Part shown: one piece after another, positions 15,732 through 23,280 of the stretch | Position numbering within the stretch: the first letter of the stretch is position 1 | How the letters are laid out: each line of letters opens with the position of its first letter | Position numbers and translations under genes: made by a program | Notes under the pieces: generated by a model | Told to the model about the DNA's origin: nothing | What the model saw: the letters and a program-made list of their open reading frames with translations, nothing else | Database searches by the model: none | DNA from: DASTSN01 sp035549175 | GTDB taxonomy: Bacteria; Bacteroidota; Bacteroidia; Chitinophagales; Chitinophagaceae | Direction: 5' to 3' | Assembly: GCA_035549175.1 (NCBI GenBank) | Contig: DASZRL010000099.1 | Location: 20,115 to 84,114, forward strand | Length of the DNA: 64,000 nt

Positions 15732-17093
15732 TTAAATGGCCTTCAGTTTTACAGAGCTTACCTGCTTACCCCAGGCTTTTTCCATTACGAGTTTCTTGCG
15801 ATGCTCGGTGATATTTACATACCGCTTGAAGCTCTTGTAGTCCTTATGGCCGGTAATGCTCATCACCTCCTCGGCGCTCATTCCCTTCTCCAAGGAGAGG
15901 GTGGCGAAGGTTTTCCGGCCAGTGTGGACCCCAATCAGCTGGTGTTTTAGATAAGTTTTCGTTTCCCGCTTGGATCCCCGATATCGGACGATCTCTATAG
16001 GTTCATTGATTCCGGCAAGCTCGCAAAGCCCGGGATGGTGGATGGTATTGCCATCCTCGTCCTTTTGGTCCCATCCCTTGAGGTATTGGTTGGCCTTCTG
16101 GTTGGAAATTACAGGCAGTGGCCGGAGTGATCCCTGGTATTTTTTGAGGATGGCGGAGGAATAACCGTTCAATGGAATTGAGAGGATCTGCTTGGTCTTT
16201 TTGACGACAATTCGAATCTCGTCATTTTTGATATGCTCCCATTTGAGTTGAGCCAGGTCCGAATACCTGAGCCCTGTGGCGCAGGCAAAGCAGAATAAAT
16301 CCCTCACCTTTTCCAGGCGTTTGTTTTGGGACAAGTCCATATTGAAAAGCTGAATAAACTCGTCGTTTGTCAGGGCAATGACTTCAAGGGATTCGCGTTT
16401 TATCTTGAAGTCCTTGTACTTGTCCGGCACCGAGTATCCCTGCACCCGGGCATAATTCAGGAAGGTTTTGATCGTGCTCAGCTGCTTGGCTACCGTGGTA
16501 TTGTTCAGTCCTTTTTTATCGATCAGGAAGTTCTGGAAGGCCTGGAAGAATGAATAATCAATCGAGTCAAACGTGACGGTTCGCTTTGTCGCCCTGCAGA
16601 AGTCTTCCAGGTGGTTCTTCACCGACTTGTAGACGGTCAGGCTGCCCGGCTCCCGGGTGTTTTTGTGATCCTCGATGTATTTGGCCATGAACTCGAAGAC
16701 AACCTTGGAGGAGACTGATTCCTTGGTTTTCGGCCCCAATTCTTCCCGCAGGCGCTCCACAACCATGGCTGAGTCGTAGACGACGCCATCCAACTCGAAT
16801 CGATCCTCTATGCGCCTGATTTGCGCTCTTTTTTCAGCCAGATAGGTGTTGAGATCTGAGGCTTCTTTGGCGGTCAGGAAAGCCTCATAATTAAGCCCAG
16901 GGGCCAGCCTTTTGGCCGCCTTCTTATCCAGGTAAACGGCCCGTTGGTTTCCAATTTCCCAGCAATGATGAAGGACTTTCTTGCCTGTATTGAGGTATTT
17001 GCGCTTCCCGCGGACCTGGTAATTGAGTAGGATAGGGGCCCGGCCGTATTCATCGGCCTTGTTGGAGCGCAGCTCGAAGCGGACTGTTCCCAT
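15732..17093 (-). CDS. tyrosine recombinase (integrase) of the element
   Basis: 453 residues with the full layout of Bacteroidota phage-type integrases: an N-terminal arm-binding domain (RAPILLNYQVRGKRKYLNTG), a SAM-like core-binding domain (about 130-225) and a C-terminal catalytic domain. Catalytic residues are visible: Arg276 (ATGLRYSDL), Lys299 or Lys301, His390 and Arg393 (HTGRKTF), His416 (ITGHKDYKSF) and the nucleophile Tyr425 (KRYVNI). It reads leftward into the element, its start 176 bases from attR. It most likely recombines the 23-bp site in tRNA-Ser. All residues are present, so activity is expected. Confidence 0.93.
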   Translation of the reverse strand: MGTVRFELRSNKADEYGRAPILLNYQVRGKRKYLNTGKKVLHHCWEIGNQRAVYLDKKAAKRLAPGLNYEAFLTAKEASDLNTYLAEKRAQIRRIEDRFELDGVVYDSAMVVERLREELGPKTKESVSSKVVFEFMAKYIEDHKNTREPGSLTVYKSVKNHLEDFCRATKRTVTFDSIDYSFFQAFQNFLIDKKGLNNTTVAKQLSTIKTFLNYARVQGYSVPDKYKDFKIKRESLEVIALTNDEFIQLFNMDLSQNKRLEKVRDLFCFACATGLRYSDLAQLKWEHIKNDEIRIVVKKTKQILSIPLNGYSSAILKKYQGSLRPLPVISNQKANQYLKGWDQKDEDGNTIHHPGLCELAGINEPIEIVRYRGSKRETKTYLKHQLIGVHTGRKTFATLSLEKGMSAEEVMSITGHKDYKSFKRYVNITEHRKKLVMEKAWGKQVSSVKLKAI

Positions 17094-17106
17094 GATTCAG
17101 AGGTTT

Positions 17107-17125
17107 GTAACAGGGTACAAGTTAC
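17107..17125. promoter_or_regulatory. inverted repeat upstream of the recombinase gene
   Basis: GTAAC (17107-17111), nine bases, GTTAC (17121-17125), centred about 23 bases before the recombinase ATG. Possible operator or weak hairpin; short arms make this uncertain. Confidence 0.3.
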
Positions 17126-17139
17126 ATGAATTCCCTGGA

Positions 17140-17163
17140 GGTGGCAACTTTGGTGGCAATTTT
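17140..17163 (+). repeat. candidate recombinase arm sites, right end
   Basis: Two adjoining 12-bp units GGTGGCAACTTT and GGTGGCAATTTT, differing by one base, 106 bp inside attR. They match the tandem pair at 4415-4438 in sequence, spacing and orientation. Confidence 0.55.
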
Positions 17164-17268
17164 ATTTGTCAACAGGTTGCGCTATTTTTAGCCGGGTTGT
17201 GTTTAAAATCCTTGATTGGCGGCTATTTCAGGGTGTAAGGCAAAAATGAGGAAAACCCAAAAATCAAA

Positions 17269-17291
17269 GGTTCGAATCCCTCTCTCTCCGC
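17269..17291 (+). repeat. attR core (23-bp direct repeat)
   Basis: Perfect second copy of 4336-4358. It is the original 3' end of the chromosomal tRNA gene, left 12.9 kb away by the insertion and followed at once by the tRNA's terminator. Confidence 0.93.
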
Positions 17292-17295
17292 TGCA

Positions 17296-17326
17296 CGGGA
17301 GATTTGAAAAAGTCTCCCGCTTTTTT
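17296..17326 (+). terminator. displaced native terminator of tRNA-Ser
   Basis: CGGGAGA (17296-17302) pairs with TCTCCCG (17313-17319) across ten bases, then six T (17321-17326). It lies five bases past attR, the place expected for the tRNA's own terminator before the element inserted. Confidence 0.85.
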
Positions 17327-17853
17327 GTTAATTTCCTAACTGTTGCCCTGTACTACATACCTGTTATGTGCTTTTATTTTATCGTTTTCTGGGTTCGATT
17401 ATACAAGTTTTGCTAGGCCATTAAATTATTGATATTCTGATGGCAAATAAATCTTCAATATAGTTGCGAACGGGTATCGATTTTAGTTATTCTAATTGCT
17501 CTTATAAAAGTGTACTGGCTTTCCTTATAAGACTCTTCAAAAGAGATTCGTACAATAACCTTGGCGATTAATTCAAAAAAACGGTTTCCTCTTTGTTAAA
17601 TGAGGGTTCATTTGTGTCCTTTCTTTGATAATTGTTTTCCATATTTATCGTAAAAGAATACATTTCACTTTTAAAAAGGCATAGTGTACACAAAAAATAT
17701 TAAATCATGCGCAAGCTGGATACAGCATGGACACTCCAAATACCTGCAAATAAGAAAGGACGTACTAGACATTGGCCAGTCTGAAATAGAACGGCTCGTT
17801 AAATGAGCTGGGGTTGAGCCTTCTTGACGCAAAAAGGCTAGATATTAGGTTGT
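17327..17853. other. AT-rich region without a recognisable gene
   Basis: About 530 bases, clearly richer in A+T than the surrounding host DNA and broken by stops in all frames. I see a hairpin near 17818-17840 (AGCCTT with AAGGCT) and no coding signal. It is probably debris of an earlier insertion at this tRNA, continuous with the AbiEi remnant that follows. Confidence 0.5.
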
Positions 17854-18298
17854 TTGCTAAGTTTATTAAAAGTGATTTTTTGCAAAAATTATCAAAAATT
17901 GATACGTTTTGCCAAAGTTTGCACTTTGGCAGACTATTCTTTACTAAGTGATTGGGTGGAAAGGCTTGCACCAAATGGCAGGTATTCTTTTAGCCCCAAC
18001 GAGGTGAGAAATGGCCTTGCCATTGATACCGAGGCAGACTTTAAACTGAAGCTAACAAGGTTAGTGGGTAAAAAGAAAATAATAACCGTATATAAAGGAT
18101 ATTACTAAATCATTACTTCTCAATTTGTTTCCGGAGGCATATTGCCCGCCTGCATTGTTTATTGACGGCCTGACGAAGTTTTGGGAAGGACCTTACTAGG
18201 TTGGCCTACAGTATGCTGCTGCATTTCATAGTGCAGCACATCAGCCACCGCAGGAATAATTTTCTATTTCACCAGATCCACAGGAGGCCGACATGGTA
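17854..18298 (+). pseudogene. decayed AbiEi-type (type IV) antitoxin gene
   Basis: The first part reads SLLSDWVERLAPNGRYSFS, EADFKLKLTRLVGKKKIITV, YKGYY and then hits a stop (TAA). After the stop the same frame goes on IITSQFVSGGILPA, and after a one-base shift LFIDGLTKFWEGPY, stop, VGLQYAAAFHSAAHQPPQE, stop, FSISPDPQEAD. Put together this is the winged-helix domain plus start of the second domain of AbiEi antitoxins. Three nonsense changes and one frameshift make it non-functional, and the C-terminal half and the AbiEii toxin partner are missing. The true original start is uncertain. Confidence 0.75.
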
Positions 18299-18308
18299 TG
18301 GAGTAAAG

Positions 18309-19331
18309 TTACTTAGGAATGGAAGGAAAATATTTTTTCAGAAATTCCTTCTTTGAATCGTGATAGGAGGAGACCATACCGAGTTTATACAGGGAATATA
18401 TGTATATCCAGGCAAGGTCAACCTGACATGGTAAAAAGCCGGCACGGGCACTACCGGGAAATAAATGGTGGTTATTGTGCCATTCCCCGGTTAGTAAACC
18501 GGGCCGGGTCTGATTAATTGATAAATTGCTCCTGTCGAAATCTACTCCATCGATGTGTTTTTCCTTTCCTTTGGCATGACCGGTGTAATTAAAGGCGCGG
18601 ACCAAAACAAACCACAGCATGGCGGCAGTGAACAGCGCGGTAACGAGGGCAGGGCCTCCCAGCACATAGAGTACGGTACCCCAGAAAGCCCAGTTAAGTA
18701 GCCAGGTAACTAGGGTGTACCGGGGATTTGCTATCGAACCCCATTTTAAATATTCCTGGTAGGTATTAATGTGCACGCCGGTATGCCGCATGAAACCGGC
18801 GACTCTCTCATATTCTTTTTCTGATAATTCTTTTGAAATAGTCTGATGATTAAACTCGGCGAGCATGCAATAGAGTAAACCGGCTCTTGAATTATACGGG
18901 TCACCGGGCTGGTCAGGCTTGGCGTGATGCACGTGATGGGAAACCACATAAATTTCCTCAGGAAGTGTTTTGATAACCAGGTGTTGCGTAAGAAAACGCC
19001 AAACCGGGTGGCTAAATGTAAAGGCCTTGTGCGTGCAGTACCGGTGAAACCAGATGGTGCCGTGTGTGCCCATAATGATCGTGCTGTAAACCAGAATGAT
19101 AATCAGAAGCTGCCAGGAAAAATATCGGGTAATAAAGAGATACATAAATGGAACGATCGATACCATTAAAAGCAAACTGATTGTGGAAACCCAGTTTTTT
19201 CGGGAGCCGAAGATATTAACCCGGTTACCTGCCTCCTTAAATAACTGGCCCGACGTGGGTATCACCAGCTCCCCATGCTGATTTTCCCATCCGTAGGACG
19301 GTTTTTGAAGTATCTTATCAATAAATGCCAT
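18309..19331 (-). CDS. membrane fatty acid (acyl-CoA) desaturase
   Basis: 340 residues, integral membrane protein. It carries the three histidine boxes of front-end/stearoyl-type desaturases: HRYCTH (96-101), HHVHH (132-136) and HNNHH (285-289), which bind the di-iron centre, and four hydrophobic helices (ISLLLMVSIVPFMYLF, LLIIILVYSTIIMG and two around 205-245). It introduces a double bond into acyl chains using O2 and electrons, raising membrane fluidity. It lies 70 bases after the cold-shock-domain gene on the same strand, so co-transcription is likely. Confidence 0.92.
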   Translation of the reverse strand: MAFIDKILQKPSYGWENQHGELVIPTSGQLFKEAGNRVNIFGSRKNWVSTISLLLMVSIVPFMYLFITRYFSWQLLIIILVYSTIIMGTHGTIWFHRYCTHKAFTFSHPVWRFLTQHLVIKTLPEEIYVVSHHVHHAKPDQPGDPYNSRAGLLYCMLAEFNHQTISKELSEKEYERVAGFMRHTGVHINTYQEYLKWGSIANPRYTLVTWLLNWAFWGTVLYVLGGPALVTALFTAAMLWFVLVRAFNYTGHAKGKEKHIDGVDFDRSNLSINQTRPGLLTGEWHNNHHLFPGSARAGFLPCQVDLAWIYIYSLYKLGMVSSYHDSKKEFLKKYFPSIPK

Positions 19332-19400
19332 ACGATACGATTATGTTTAGCAGAGCATGGGACGGTTGAAGGATGGGAAGCAGGTTTCGGGCTTATACCC

Positions 19401-19856
19401 TTATTCAGTGGTTTTCCGGATCTGTACGGCATTCAGGCCCCGGGGACCTCTTTCCACCTGGAAGGTAACCGTGTTGGATTCATCAAGGGGCTCCAGGGCG
19501 GCATTGACATGAAAAAAGATTCGCTCGCGGGTTATATGATCACTGATAAATCCGAATCCTCTGGCTTTATTGAATGTGGAAATTATGCCGGTTCTCACGG
19601 AGAATGGCGATGATGATTCTTGTTTTGGAACGCCGATCTGGATCTCTTCAACCGGGATGCTTTTTTTATTTCGGGGATCCGGAGGCGTATCAGACAGGTT
19701 GCCGTTTTCATCGAGGTACGCGATCATGCCCTCGAGGTTATTGCCATTACGCTTACTGGCTTTTCGGTCGTCCATTTTTTGCTTCTTTTCCTGCTGGAGC
19801 TTCAGGCGCTTCTTTTCCTTCTCTTTTTTTAAAAATGTTTCTCTTGATTTGGCCAT
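19401..19856 (-). CDS. cold-shock-domain protein with charged N-terminal extension
   Basis: 151 residues. The last 70 form a cold-shock domain (RTGIISTFNKARGFGFISD, the RNP-1-like ARGFGFI and RNP-2-like RIFFHVN), which binds single-stranded RNA. The first 45 residues are a Lys/Glu/Arg helix (FLKKEKEKKRLKLQQEKKQK), a known extension in Bacteroidota versions. The -7 box TACCTTTA at 19964-19971 predicts an approximately 100-nt leader, long for this window and usual for cold-shock mRNAs. Confidence 0.88.
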   Translation of the reverse strand: MAKSRETFLKKEKEKKRLKLQQEKKQKMDDRKASKRNGNNLEGMIAYLDENGNLSDTPPDPRNKKSIPVEEIQIGVPKQESSSPFSVRTGIISTFNKARGFGFISDHITRERIFFHVNAALEPLDESNTVTFQVERGPRGLNAVQIRKTTE

Positions 19857-19865
19857 ACTTCTATA

Positions 19866-19887
19866 AAATGAGAAGGTGTGTGATTAC
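19866..19887 (-). promoter_or_regulatory. leader element shared with the RRM gene
   Basis: Minus strand GTAATC, six bases, CTTCTC, then a T-rich tract, shortly before the start codon. The RRM gene leader has GTAATC, five bases, CTTCTC, T-rich at 23029-23045. Possible common post-transcriptional control; function inferred only from the repetition. Confidence 0.35.
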
Positions 19888-19963
19888 GAATTGAGAAATA
19901 CCGTTAGTAGAATCAATTACGATGCAGGATAAATCAATAATACTAAAGGCGTATCGAATTCCA

Positions 19964-19971
19964 TAAAGGTA
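19964..19971 (-). promoter_or_regulatory. -7 promoter box of the cold-shock gene
   Basis: Minus strand TACCTTTA (TAnnTTTG with the last base changed), identical to the RRM gene's box at 23110-23117. It implies a start near 19960 and a leader of about 100 bases. Confidence 0.4.
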
Positions 19972-20092
19972 CGTCAATCTGCCCGGTTACAGAAAGATTT
20001 GTTCGGCCAGGTGCCTCCCTGTCAAAAATTTAACAGTTTGACACAATAGTTCCCATTTTGGTAGTGAAGAACATCTTTTAATAAAATAGACG

Positions 20093-20100
20093 TACCTTTT
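20093..20100 (+). promoter_or_regulatory. possible -7 box of the KAS III-like gene
   Basis: TACCTTTT followed by G resembles TAnnTTTG with one extra T. It would give a leader of about 115 bases. No -33 element fits at 19 bases. Confidence 0.3.
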
Positions 20101-20220
20101 GGTGGCTTTCTATCAATCTCCCTGCTTAACAGGGCGGATCTTTTACAGTTACATTTGTTTATCGGCCGCCGAAGGTATTCATAGAGGGTATTCATCGAAT
20201 TTTAAAATTGTCGTAACCGT

Positions 20221-21294
20221 ATGTTGGCTTCCGTTATTACAGGAACTGGTGCGTATATCCCTGGCAGGATTCAGCTAAACCGGGATTTCAGCCAGGCTAC
20301 TTTTTTTCTGGATGGTGGCTTTCTCGTGGATGAGCCGGCAGAGACAACGATTGAGAAATTCCGGAAAATCACAGGAATCAGGGAGCGACGGTATGTCCAC
20401 GTACAGGAAGTAGCTTCGGATATAGCGGCGGAAGCGGGCAGGCAGGCCCTCCTGGATAGTGGTTTGGATCCGGAAACGCTTGATCAGATTGTGGTGGCGC
20501 ATAATTTTGGGGATATACCATCCGGCAGTGTTCAGACACAGAATGTACCTTCCCTGGCATGCAGGGTTAAGCATTTATTAGGTATAGCTCGGCCGGCCTG
20601 CATTGCGTACGACGTTCTGGTAGGATGCCCCGGCTGGGTTCATTCCCTGATCCAATCCCACGCCTTTTTCCGGGCCGGCATGGCATCCAGGGTTCTTTTG
20701 GTCGGCACGGAAACCTTATCGCGGGTCGTCGATCCAGCGGATCGGGACAGTATGATATTTGCCGATGGGGCCGGGGCATGCGTCCTGGAGCAGAAAACTA
20801 CGGAGCCGGGAGGTCCGGGAATACTTAGTTCCTGTGCGCTGACGCATAGTCTGGAGGAATTTGATTTCATCAGCATGGGAAGATCCAATAACCCTGCGGT
20901 TCAGGACAATACTCTCTACATTAAAATGAAAGGGAGAAAGGTATATGAATATGCCTTGCGGCATGTACCCTCTGCTTTGAAATCCTGCCTCGATCAGGCA
21001 GGGGTTTCTATCGGGCAGGTGAGTAAAATATTACTTCACCAGGCCAATGAGAAGATGGATGAAGAAATAGTAAAACGACTGTTTGCGTTATACGGGTTGA
21101 CCCGGGTGCCCGCGGGAATCATGCCGATGAGCATACAATGGCTGGGGAACAGTTCCGTGGCCACGGTTCCTACGCTTTATCATATGATCCGAAATGGAGA
21201 AATGCCGGAGCATGAAATTTCGGAAGGCGACGTGATCCTTTTTGCTTCGGTGGGCGCCGGCATGAATATTAATGCGGTTTGTTACCGTGTATAA
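20221..21294 (+). CDS. KAS III-like 3-oxoacyl-ACP synthase (FabH family)
   Basis: 357 residues of the thiolase-like KAS III family, which condenses an acyl-CoA starter with malonyl-ACP. The triad is in place: Cys136 (DVLVGCPGWV), His273 (LLHQANEKM) and Asn310 (WLGNSSVATVP). The nucleophile motif differs from the usual AACSGF of housekeeping FabH by having VGCPGW, so substrate preference may differ. It lies in a neighbourhood with a desaturase, a cold-shock protein and an RNA-binding protein, fitting fatty acid remodelling; a role in specialised metabolism is also possible. A small helical protein gene follows 17 bases later. Confidence 0.87.
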   Translation: MLASVITGTGAYIPGRIQLNRDFSQATFFLDGGFLVDEPAETTIEKFRKITGIRERRYVHVQEVASDIAAEAGRQALLDSGLDPETLDQIVVAHNFGDIPSGSVQTQNVPSLACRVKHLLGIARPACIAYDVLVGCPGWVHSLIQSHAFFRAGMASRVLLVGTETLSRVVDPADRDSMIFADGAGACVLEQKTTEPGGPGILSSCALTHSLEEFDFISMGRSNNPAVQDNTLYIKMKGRKVYEYALRHVPSALKSCLDQAGVSIGQVSKILLHQANEKMDEEIVKRLFALYGLTRVPAGIMPMSIQWLGNSSVATVPTLYHMIRNGEMPEHEISEGDVILFASVGAGMNINAVCYRV

Positions 21295-21311
21295 TCTTAG
21301 ATCTTGCTGTT

Positions 21312-21614
21312 ATGGATAATGATGTAGTACATATACTGACCGGTTTCAGGAACCGGGCAGCTAGTATCTCCCAGGCGATTTTTAAGGATTTTCGGACCAG
21401 CGTGAAAAGACTGGATCGGCAAACGGATGAAAACGTATTTCAGCGCTTGCAGGCGAGGTATTTACAAGAATTGGATAAACAACTTCACCAGATAGCTGAA
21501 AAAACGGTGAAAGAATATAGTCCGTATAGTACGGCTACCAACCTGCATCATGAACTGGCCGGGCAGATCAGCTACCTGCTGGCTGAGTTCCTTCATAAAG
21601 CCAAGTCTATGTAA
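21312..21614 (+). CDS. small helical protein, unknown
   Basis: 100 residues, soluble, predicted mostly helical (VHILTGFRNRAASISQAIFK, FQRLQARYLQELDKQLHQIA). Not recognised. Begins 17 bases after the KAS III-like gene, so it is probably in the same operon. Its end overlaps the convergent 21607-21876 gene by 8 bases. Confidence 0.6.
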   Translation: MDNDVVHILTGFRNRAASISQAIFKDFRTSVKRLDRQTDENVFQRLQARYLQELDKQLHQIAEKTVKEYSPYSTATNLHHELAGQISYLLAEFLHKAKSM

Positions 21615-21876
21615 GGGCGGCGGGCTGAACCTCCAGCCTGGTGAAATCGGTTCCGTTAAAAATCCTTGCCAGGCTCTCATTTTGCGTTATCCTGTATTCA
21701 TTTATATAGCCTTCACTGACGATGCGCCATAGATTTTTCCGGCTGAGTTCCCGGTAATCGGCTGCTACAATGAACAATCCTTTTATCGGATTTCGGGCTT
21801 TGAAGCGGATTTCAAATACCGATCCGGATGAATATTTTCGCTTGATAATATCCTCGATCTGTTCGTACGTCATCAA
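21607..21876 (-). CDS. small conserved protein of unknown function
   Basis: 89 residues. The core reads IKGLFIVAADYRELSRKNLW, then RIVSEGYINEY and ESLARIFNGTDFTRL. I recall similar short proteins from Chitinophagaceae genomes, all without function. It is followed on the strand by nothing close, and is preceded 16 bases upstream by another small gene, so the two probably form a pair. Confidence 0.6.
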   Translation of the reverse strand: MMTYEQIEDIIKRKYSSGSVFEIRFKARNPIKGLFIVAADYRELSRKNLWRIVSEGYINEYRITQNESLARIFNGTDFTRLEVQPAALT

Positions 21877-21892
21877 TTAGATTGAATGGTTA

Positions 21893-22180
21893 TTAAGATG
21901 CTGTACTGGCCGAAAGTGCCGTATGGGTTACCCAGTTGAAAACGGATAGTTCGCTTTTGGCACTTGCAGGCAGATCATGCTGAATGCGGGTCTCAATCCG
22001 TTTCCCTTCCTCCAGGGTGAAATTTTCCACCTGAGCGCCGAAACAGTTAATCAGGAAAAGCACCTGGTTGCCATGAAGCCGGTCAAACGTTCTTCGGCTT
22101 GGAGAGCCGGTAAAAAGGTGGTTCTTTCCTTCGTCCCAGGTATAATGCGTGCCTTCAAGATCCTTTCTTTGGAAGTACAT
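21893..22180 (-). CDS. small conserved protein of unknown function
   Basis: 95 residues, with the segments RTFDRLHGNQVLFLINCFGA and FTLEEGKRIETRIQHDLPAS AKSELSVFNWV spread over the second half. No recognised domain. It is 16 bases upstream of the 21607-21876 gene and 34 bases downstream of the fasciclin gene, all leftward, suggesting a three-gene operon. Confidence 0.55.
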   Translation of the reverse strand: MYFQRKDLEGTHYTWDEGKNHLFTGSPSRRTFDRLHGNQVLFLINCFGAQVENFTLEEGKRIETRIQHDLPASAKSELSVFNWVTHTALSASTAS

Positions 22181-22214
22181 ACGTTGCGATGATTTATTGG
22201 CGCGTTCCGTACAT

Positions 22215-22634
22215 TTAGTTAGTCAGGACGTCCGTATAAGTTTTGTCGAGCAGGTGAATGACGCCATTGGAACCCTGGCGGTCATGGGCGAGAATCTTGG
22301 CTCCCAGGACGCTTGTTTCACCATTTTGGATGCGGATCGTCACTTTCCTGCCTTTCAGGGCTGGTAGTGTCTCATTGTTCCGGAAATCATAAAACAGCTT
22401 TTTACCGGTAAGAATATACCCGGATAAGAGATCCAGAAGACCGGGACGGTTTATGGGCTCCAGTAATTGATCAAAGGATAGCGAGGAAAGCCTTTTGAGA
22501 GCCAGGTTGACAGGTCCTAATATGGTGTAAGGACCGGATTCATTGAGAGTATCCTCCAATTCGGCTGCCTTTAACCCCAGACTGAAGAGGCTCAGGTTAC
22601 GGTCGGCATGAAGAATCTGCAGGATAGTAGCCAT
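22215..22634 (-). CDS. fasciclin (FAS1) domain protein
   Basis: 139 residues forming one FAS1 domain: LKAAELEDTLNESGPYTILG with the typical ProTyrThr(I/V)(L/F)xP start, LLSGYILTGKKL, and the closing GVIHLLDKTY (usually NGVIHVIDxVL). FAS1 domains mediate adhesion or ligand binding, normally outside the cell, yet no signal peptide is visible from the ATG at 22634 or the upstream start at 22664. The upstream start overlaps a terminator, so 22634 is preferred. Confidence 0.8.
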   Translation of the reverse strand: MATILQILHADRNLSLFSLGLKAAELEDTLNESGPYTILGPVNLALKRLSSLSFDQLLEPINRPGLLDLLSGYILTGKKLFYDFRNNETLPALKGRKVTIRIQNGETSVLGAKILAHDRQGSNGVIHLLDKTYTDVLTN

Positions 22635-22663
22635 AAAATTACGCGCCAGATAGTTTGCAAACA

Positions 22664-22698
22664 CCGAAAAAAAGGAGGAAGGGCCGTGAGGCCCTTCC
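22664..22698 (-). terminator. terminator of the RRM gene
   Basis: Minus strand GGAAGGGCC, four bases, GGCCCTTCC (9-bp perfect stem, 22677-22698), then a T-rich run ending in seven T (22664-22673). Confidence 0.85.
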
Positions 22699-22706
22699 TG
22701 CCCGGA

Positions 22707-22976
22707 TTACCATCTTTTTTTATCTTGCCTGTTTTCCTTTTCCCTGGCAACGGAAACGGAAATGGCACGACCCAGAATTTCCTTGCCGTTCAGATTGCCC
22801 ATGGCCTGGTTGGCTTCGGTATTCGAGGACATTTCGACAAAACCAAAACCACGGCTTCTGCCTGTTTCACGGTCTGTAATAACCTTGGCTGAGTCGACCT
22901 GGCCAAAGGTTTCAAATAATTTACGCAGATCATCGTCACTGGTTTGGAATCCCAGGTTGGAAACGTACATGTTCAT
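22707..22976 (-). CDS. RRM-type RNA-binding protein
   Basis: 89 residues, a single RNA recognition motif: RNP-2 MYVSNL at the start and RNP-1 RGFGFVEM in the middle (residues about 42-49), plus a short basic tail (EKENRQDKKRW). Such glycine-poor RRM proteins in bacteria bind single-stranded RNA and are often cold induced. The start at 22976 is chosen because the domain begins there; the predicted promoter 23110-23141 gives a leader of about 128 bases, the longest in the window. Confidence 0.88.
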   Translation of the reverse strand: MNMYVSNLGFQTSDDDLRKLFETFGQVDSAKVITDRETGRSRGFGFVEMSSNTEANQAMGNLNGKEILGRAISVSVAREKENRQDKKRW

Positions 22977-23028
22977 AAAAACACTTTTAATTTTTGAATG
23001 AATCGACAAATACGACAGCAAGAGAAAA

Positions 23029-23045
23029 GAGAAGAAAACGATTAC
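23029..23045 (-). promoter_or_regulatory. leader element shared with the cold-shock gene
   Basis: Minus strand GTAATC, five bases, CTTCTC, in the long leader of the RRM gene; counterpart at 19866-19887. Confidence 0.35.
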
Positions 23046-23109
23046 AGATTCGAAAAGAGAGAAAGGTTGCTTATCCTGACGTAATGTTGCAGTATTTAAT
23101 CTAATTGGA

Positions 23110-23141
23110 TAAAGGTACTCTTTTTAGCATGGTGTACAAAA
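23110..23141 (-). promoter_or_regulatory. promoter of the RRM gene
   Basis: Minus strand TTTTG (23141-23137), exactly 19 bases, TACCTTTA (23117-23110). Good match to the Bacteroidota consensus; start expected near 23106. Confidence 0.6.
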
Positions 23142-23280
23142 TATATTAATCCGGCGTATCCGCTTGGAGTAGGCTACATGACTGGTTTCCAGCCTGTGAC
23201 CGTCATTAAATTTCCTGGCTTTGCCTGATGCGGGGAGCGGTTCAGGGGAGAATTTTCAGGTAAGATAGCATGGAAATTTA

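Larger units (their letters stand above)
4336..17291. mobile_element. integrated phage-like element at tRNA-Ser (prophage remnant or satellite)
   Basis: About 12.96 kb bounded by a perfect 23-bp direct repeat. It contains, from right to left, a tyrosine recombinase, two unknown genes, a LuxR-type regulator, two HTH proteins, a replication protein, a DnaC-like loader, a nuclease-like protein, five small proteins, a tape-measure protein, a lipoprotein, a small barrel and, rightward, a membrane protein. Packaging, capsid, portal, tail-tube, baseplate and lysis genes are absent. All genes have intact frames, and several overlap by 4 bases. The integrase-to-replication order is that of a temperate Bacteroidota phage; the jump straight to the tape measure is not. 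Base composition is lower in GC at both ends (4.4-6.3 kb, 13.7-15.7 kb) than in the host genes. Confidence 0.9.
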
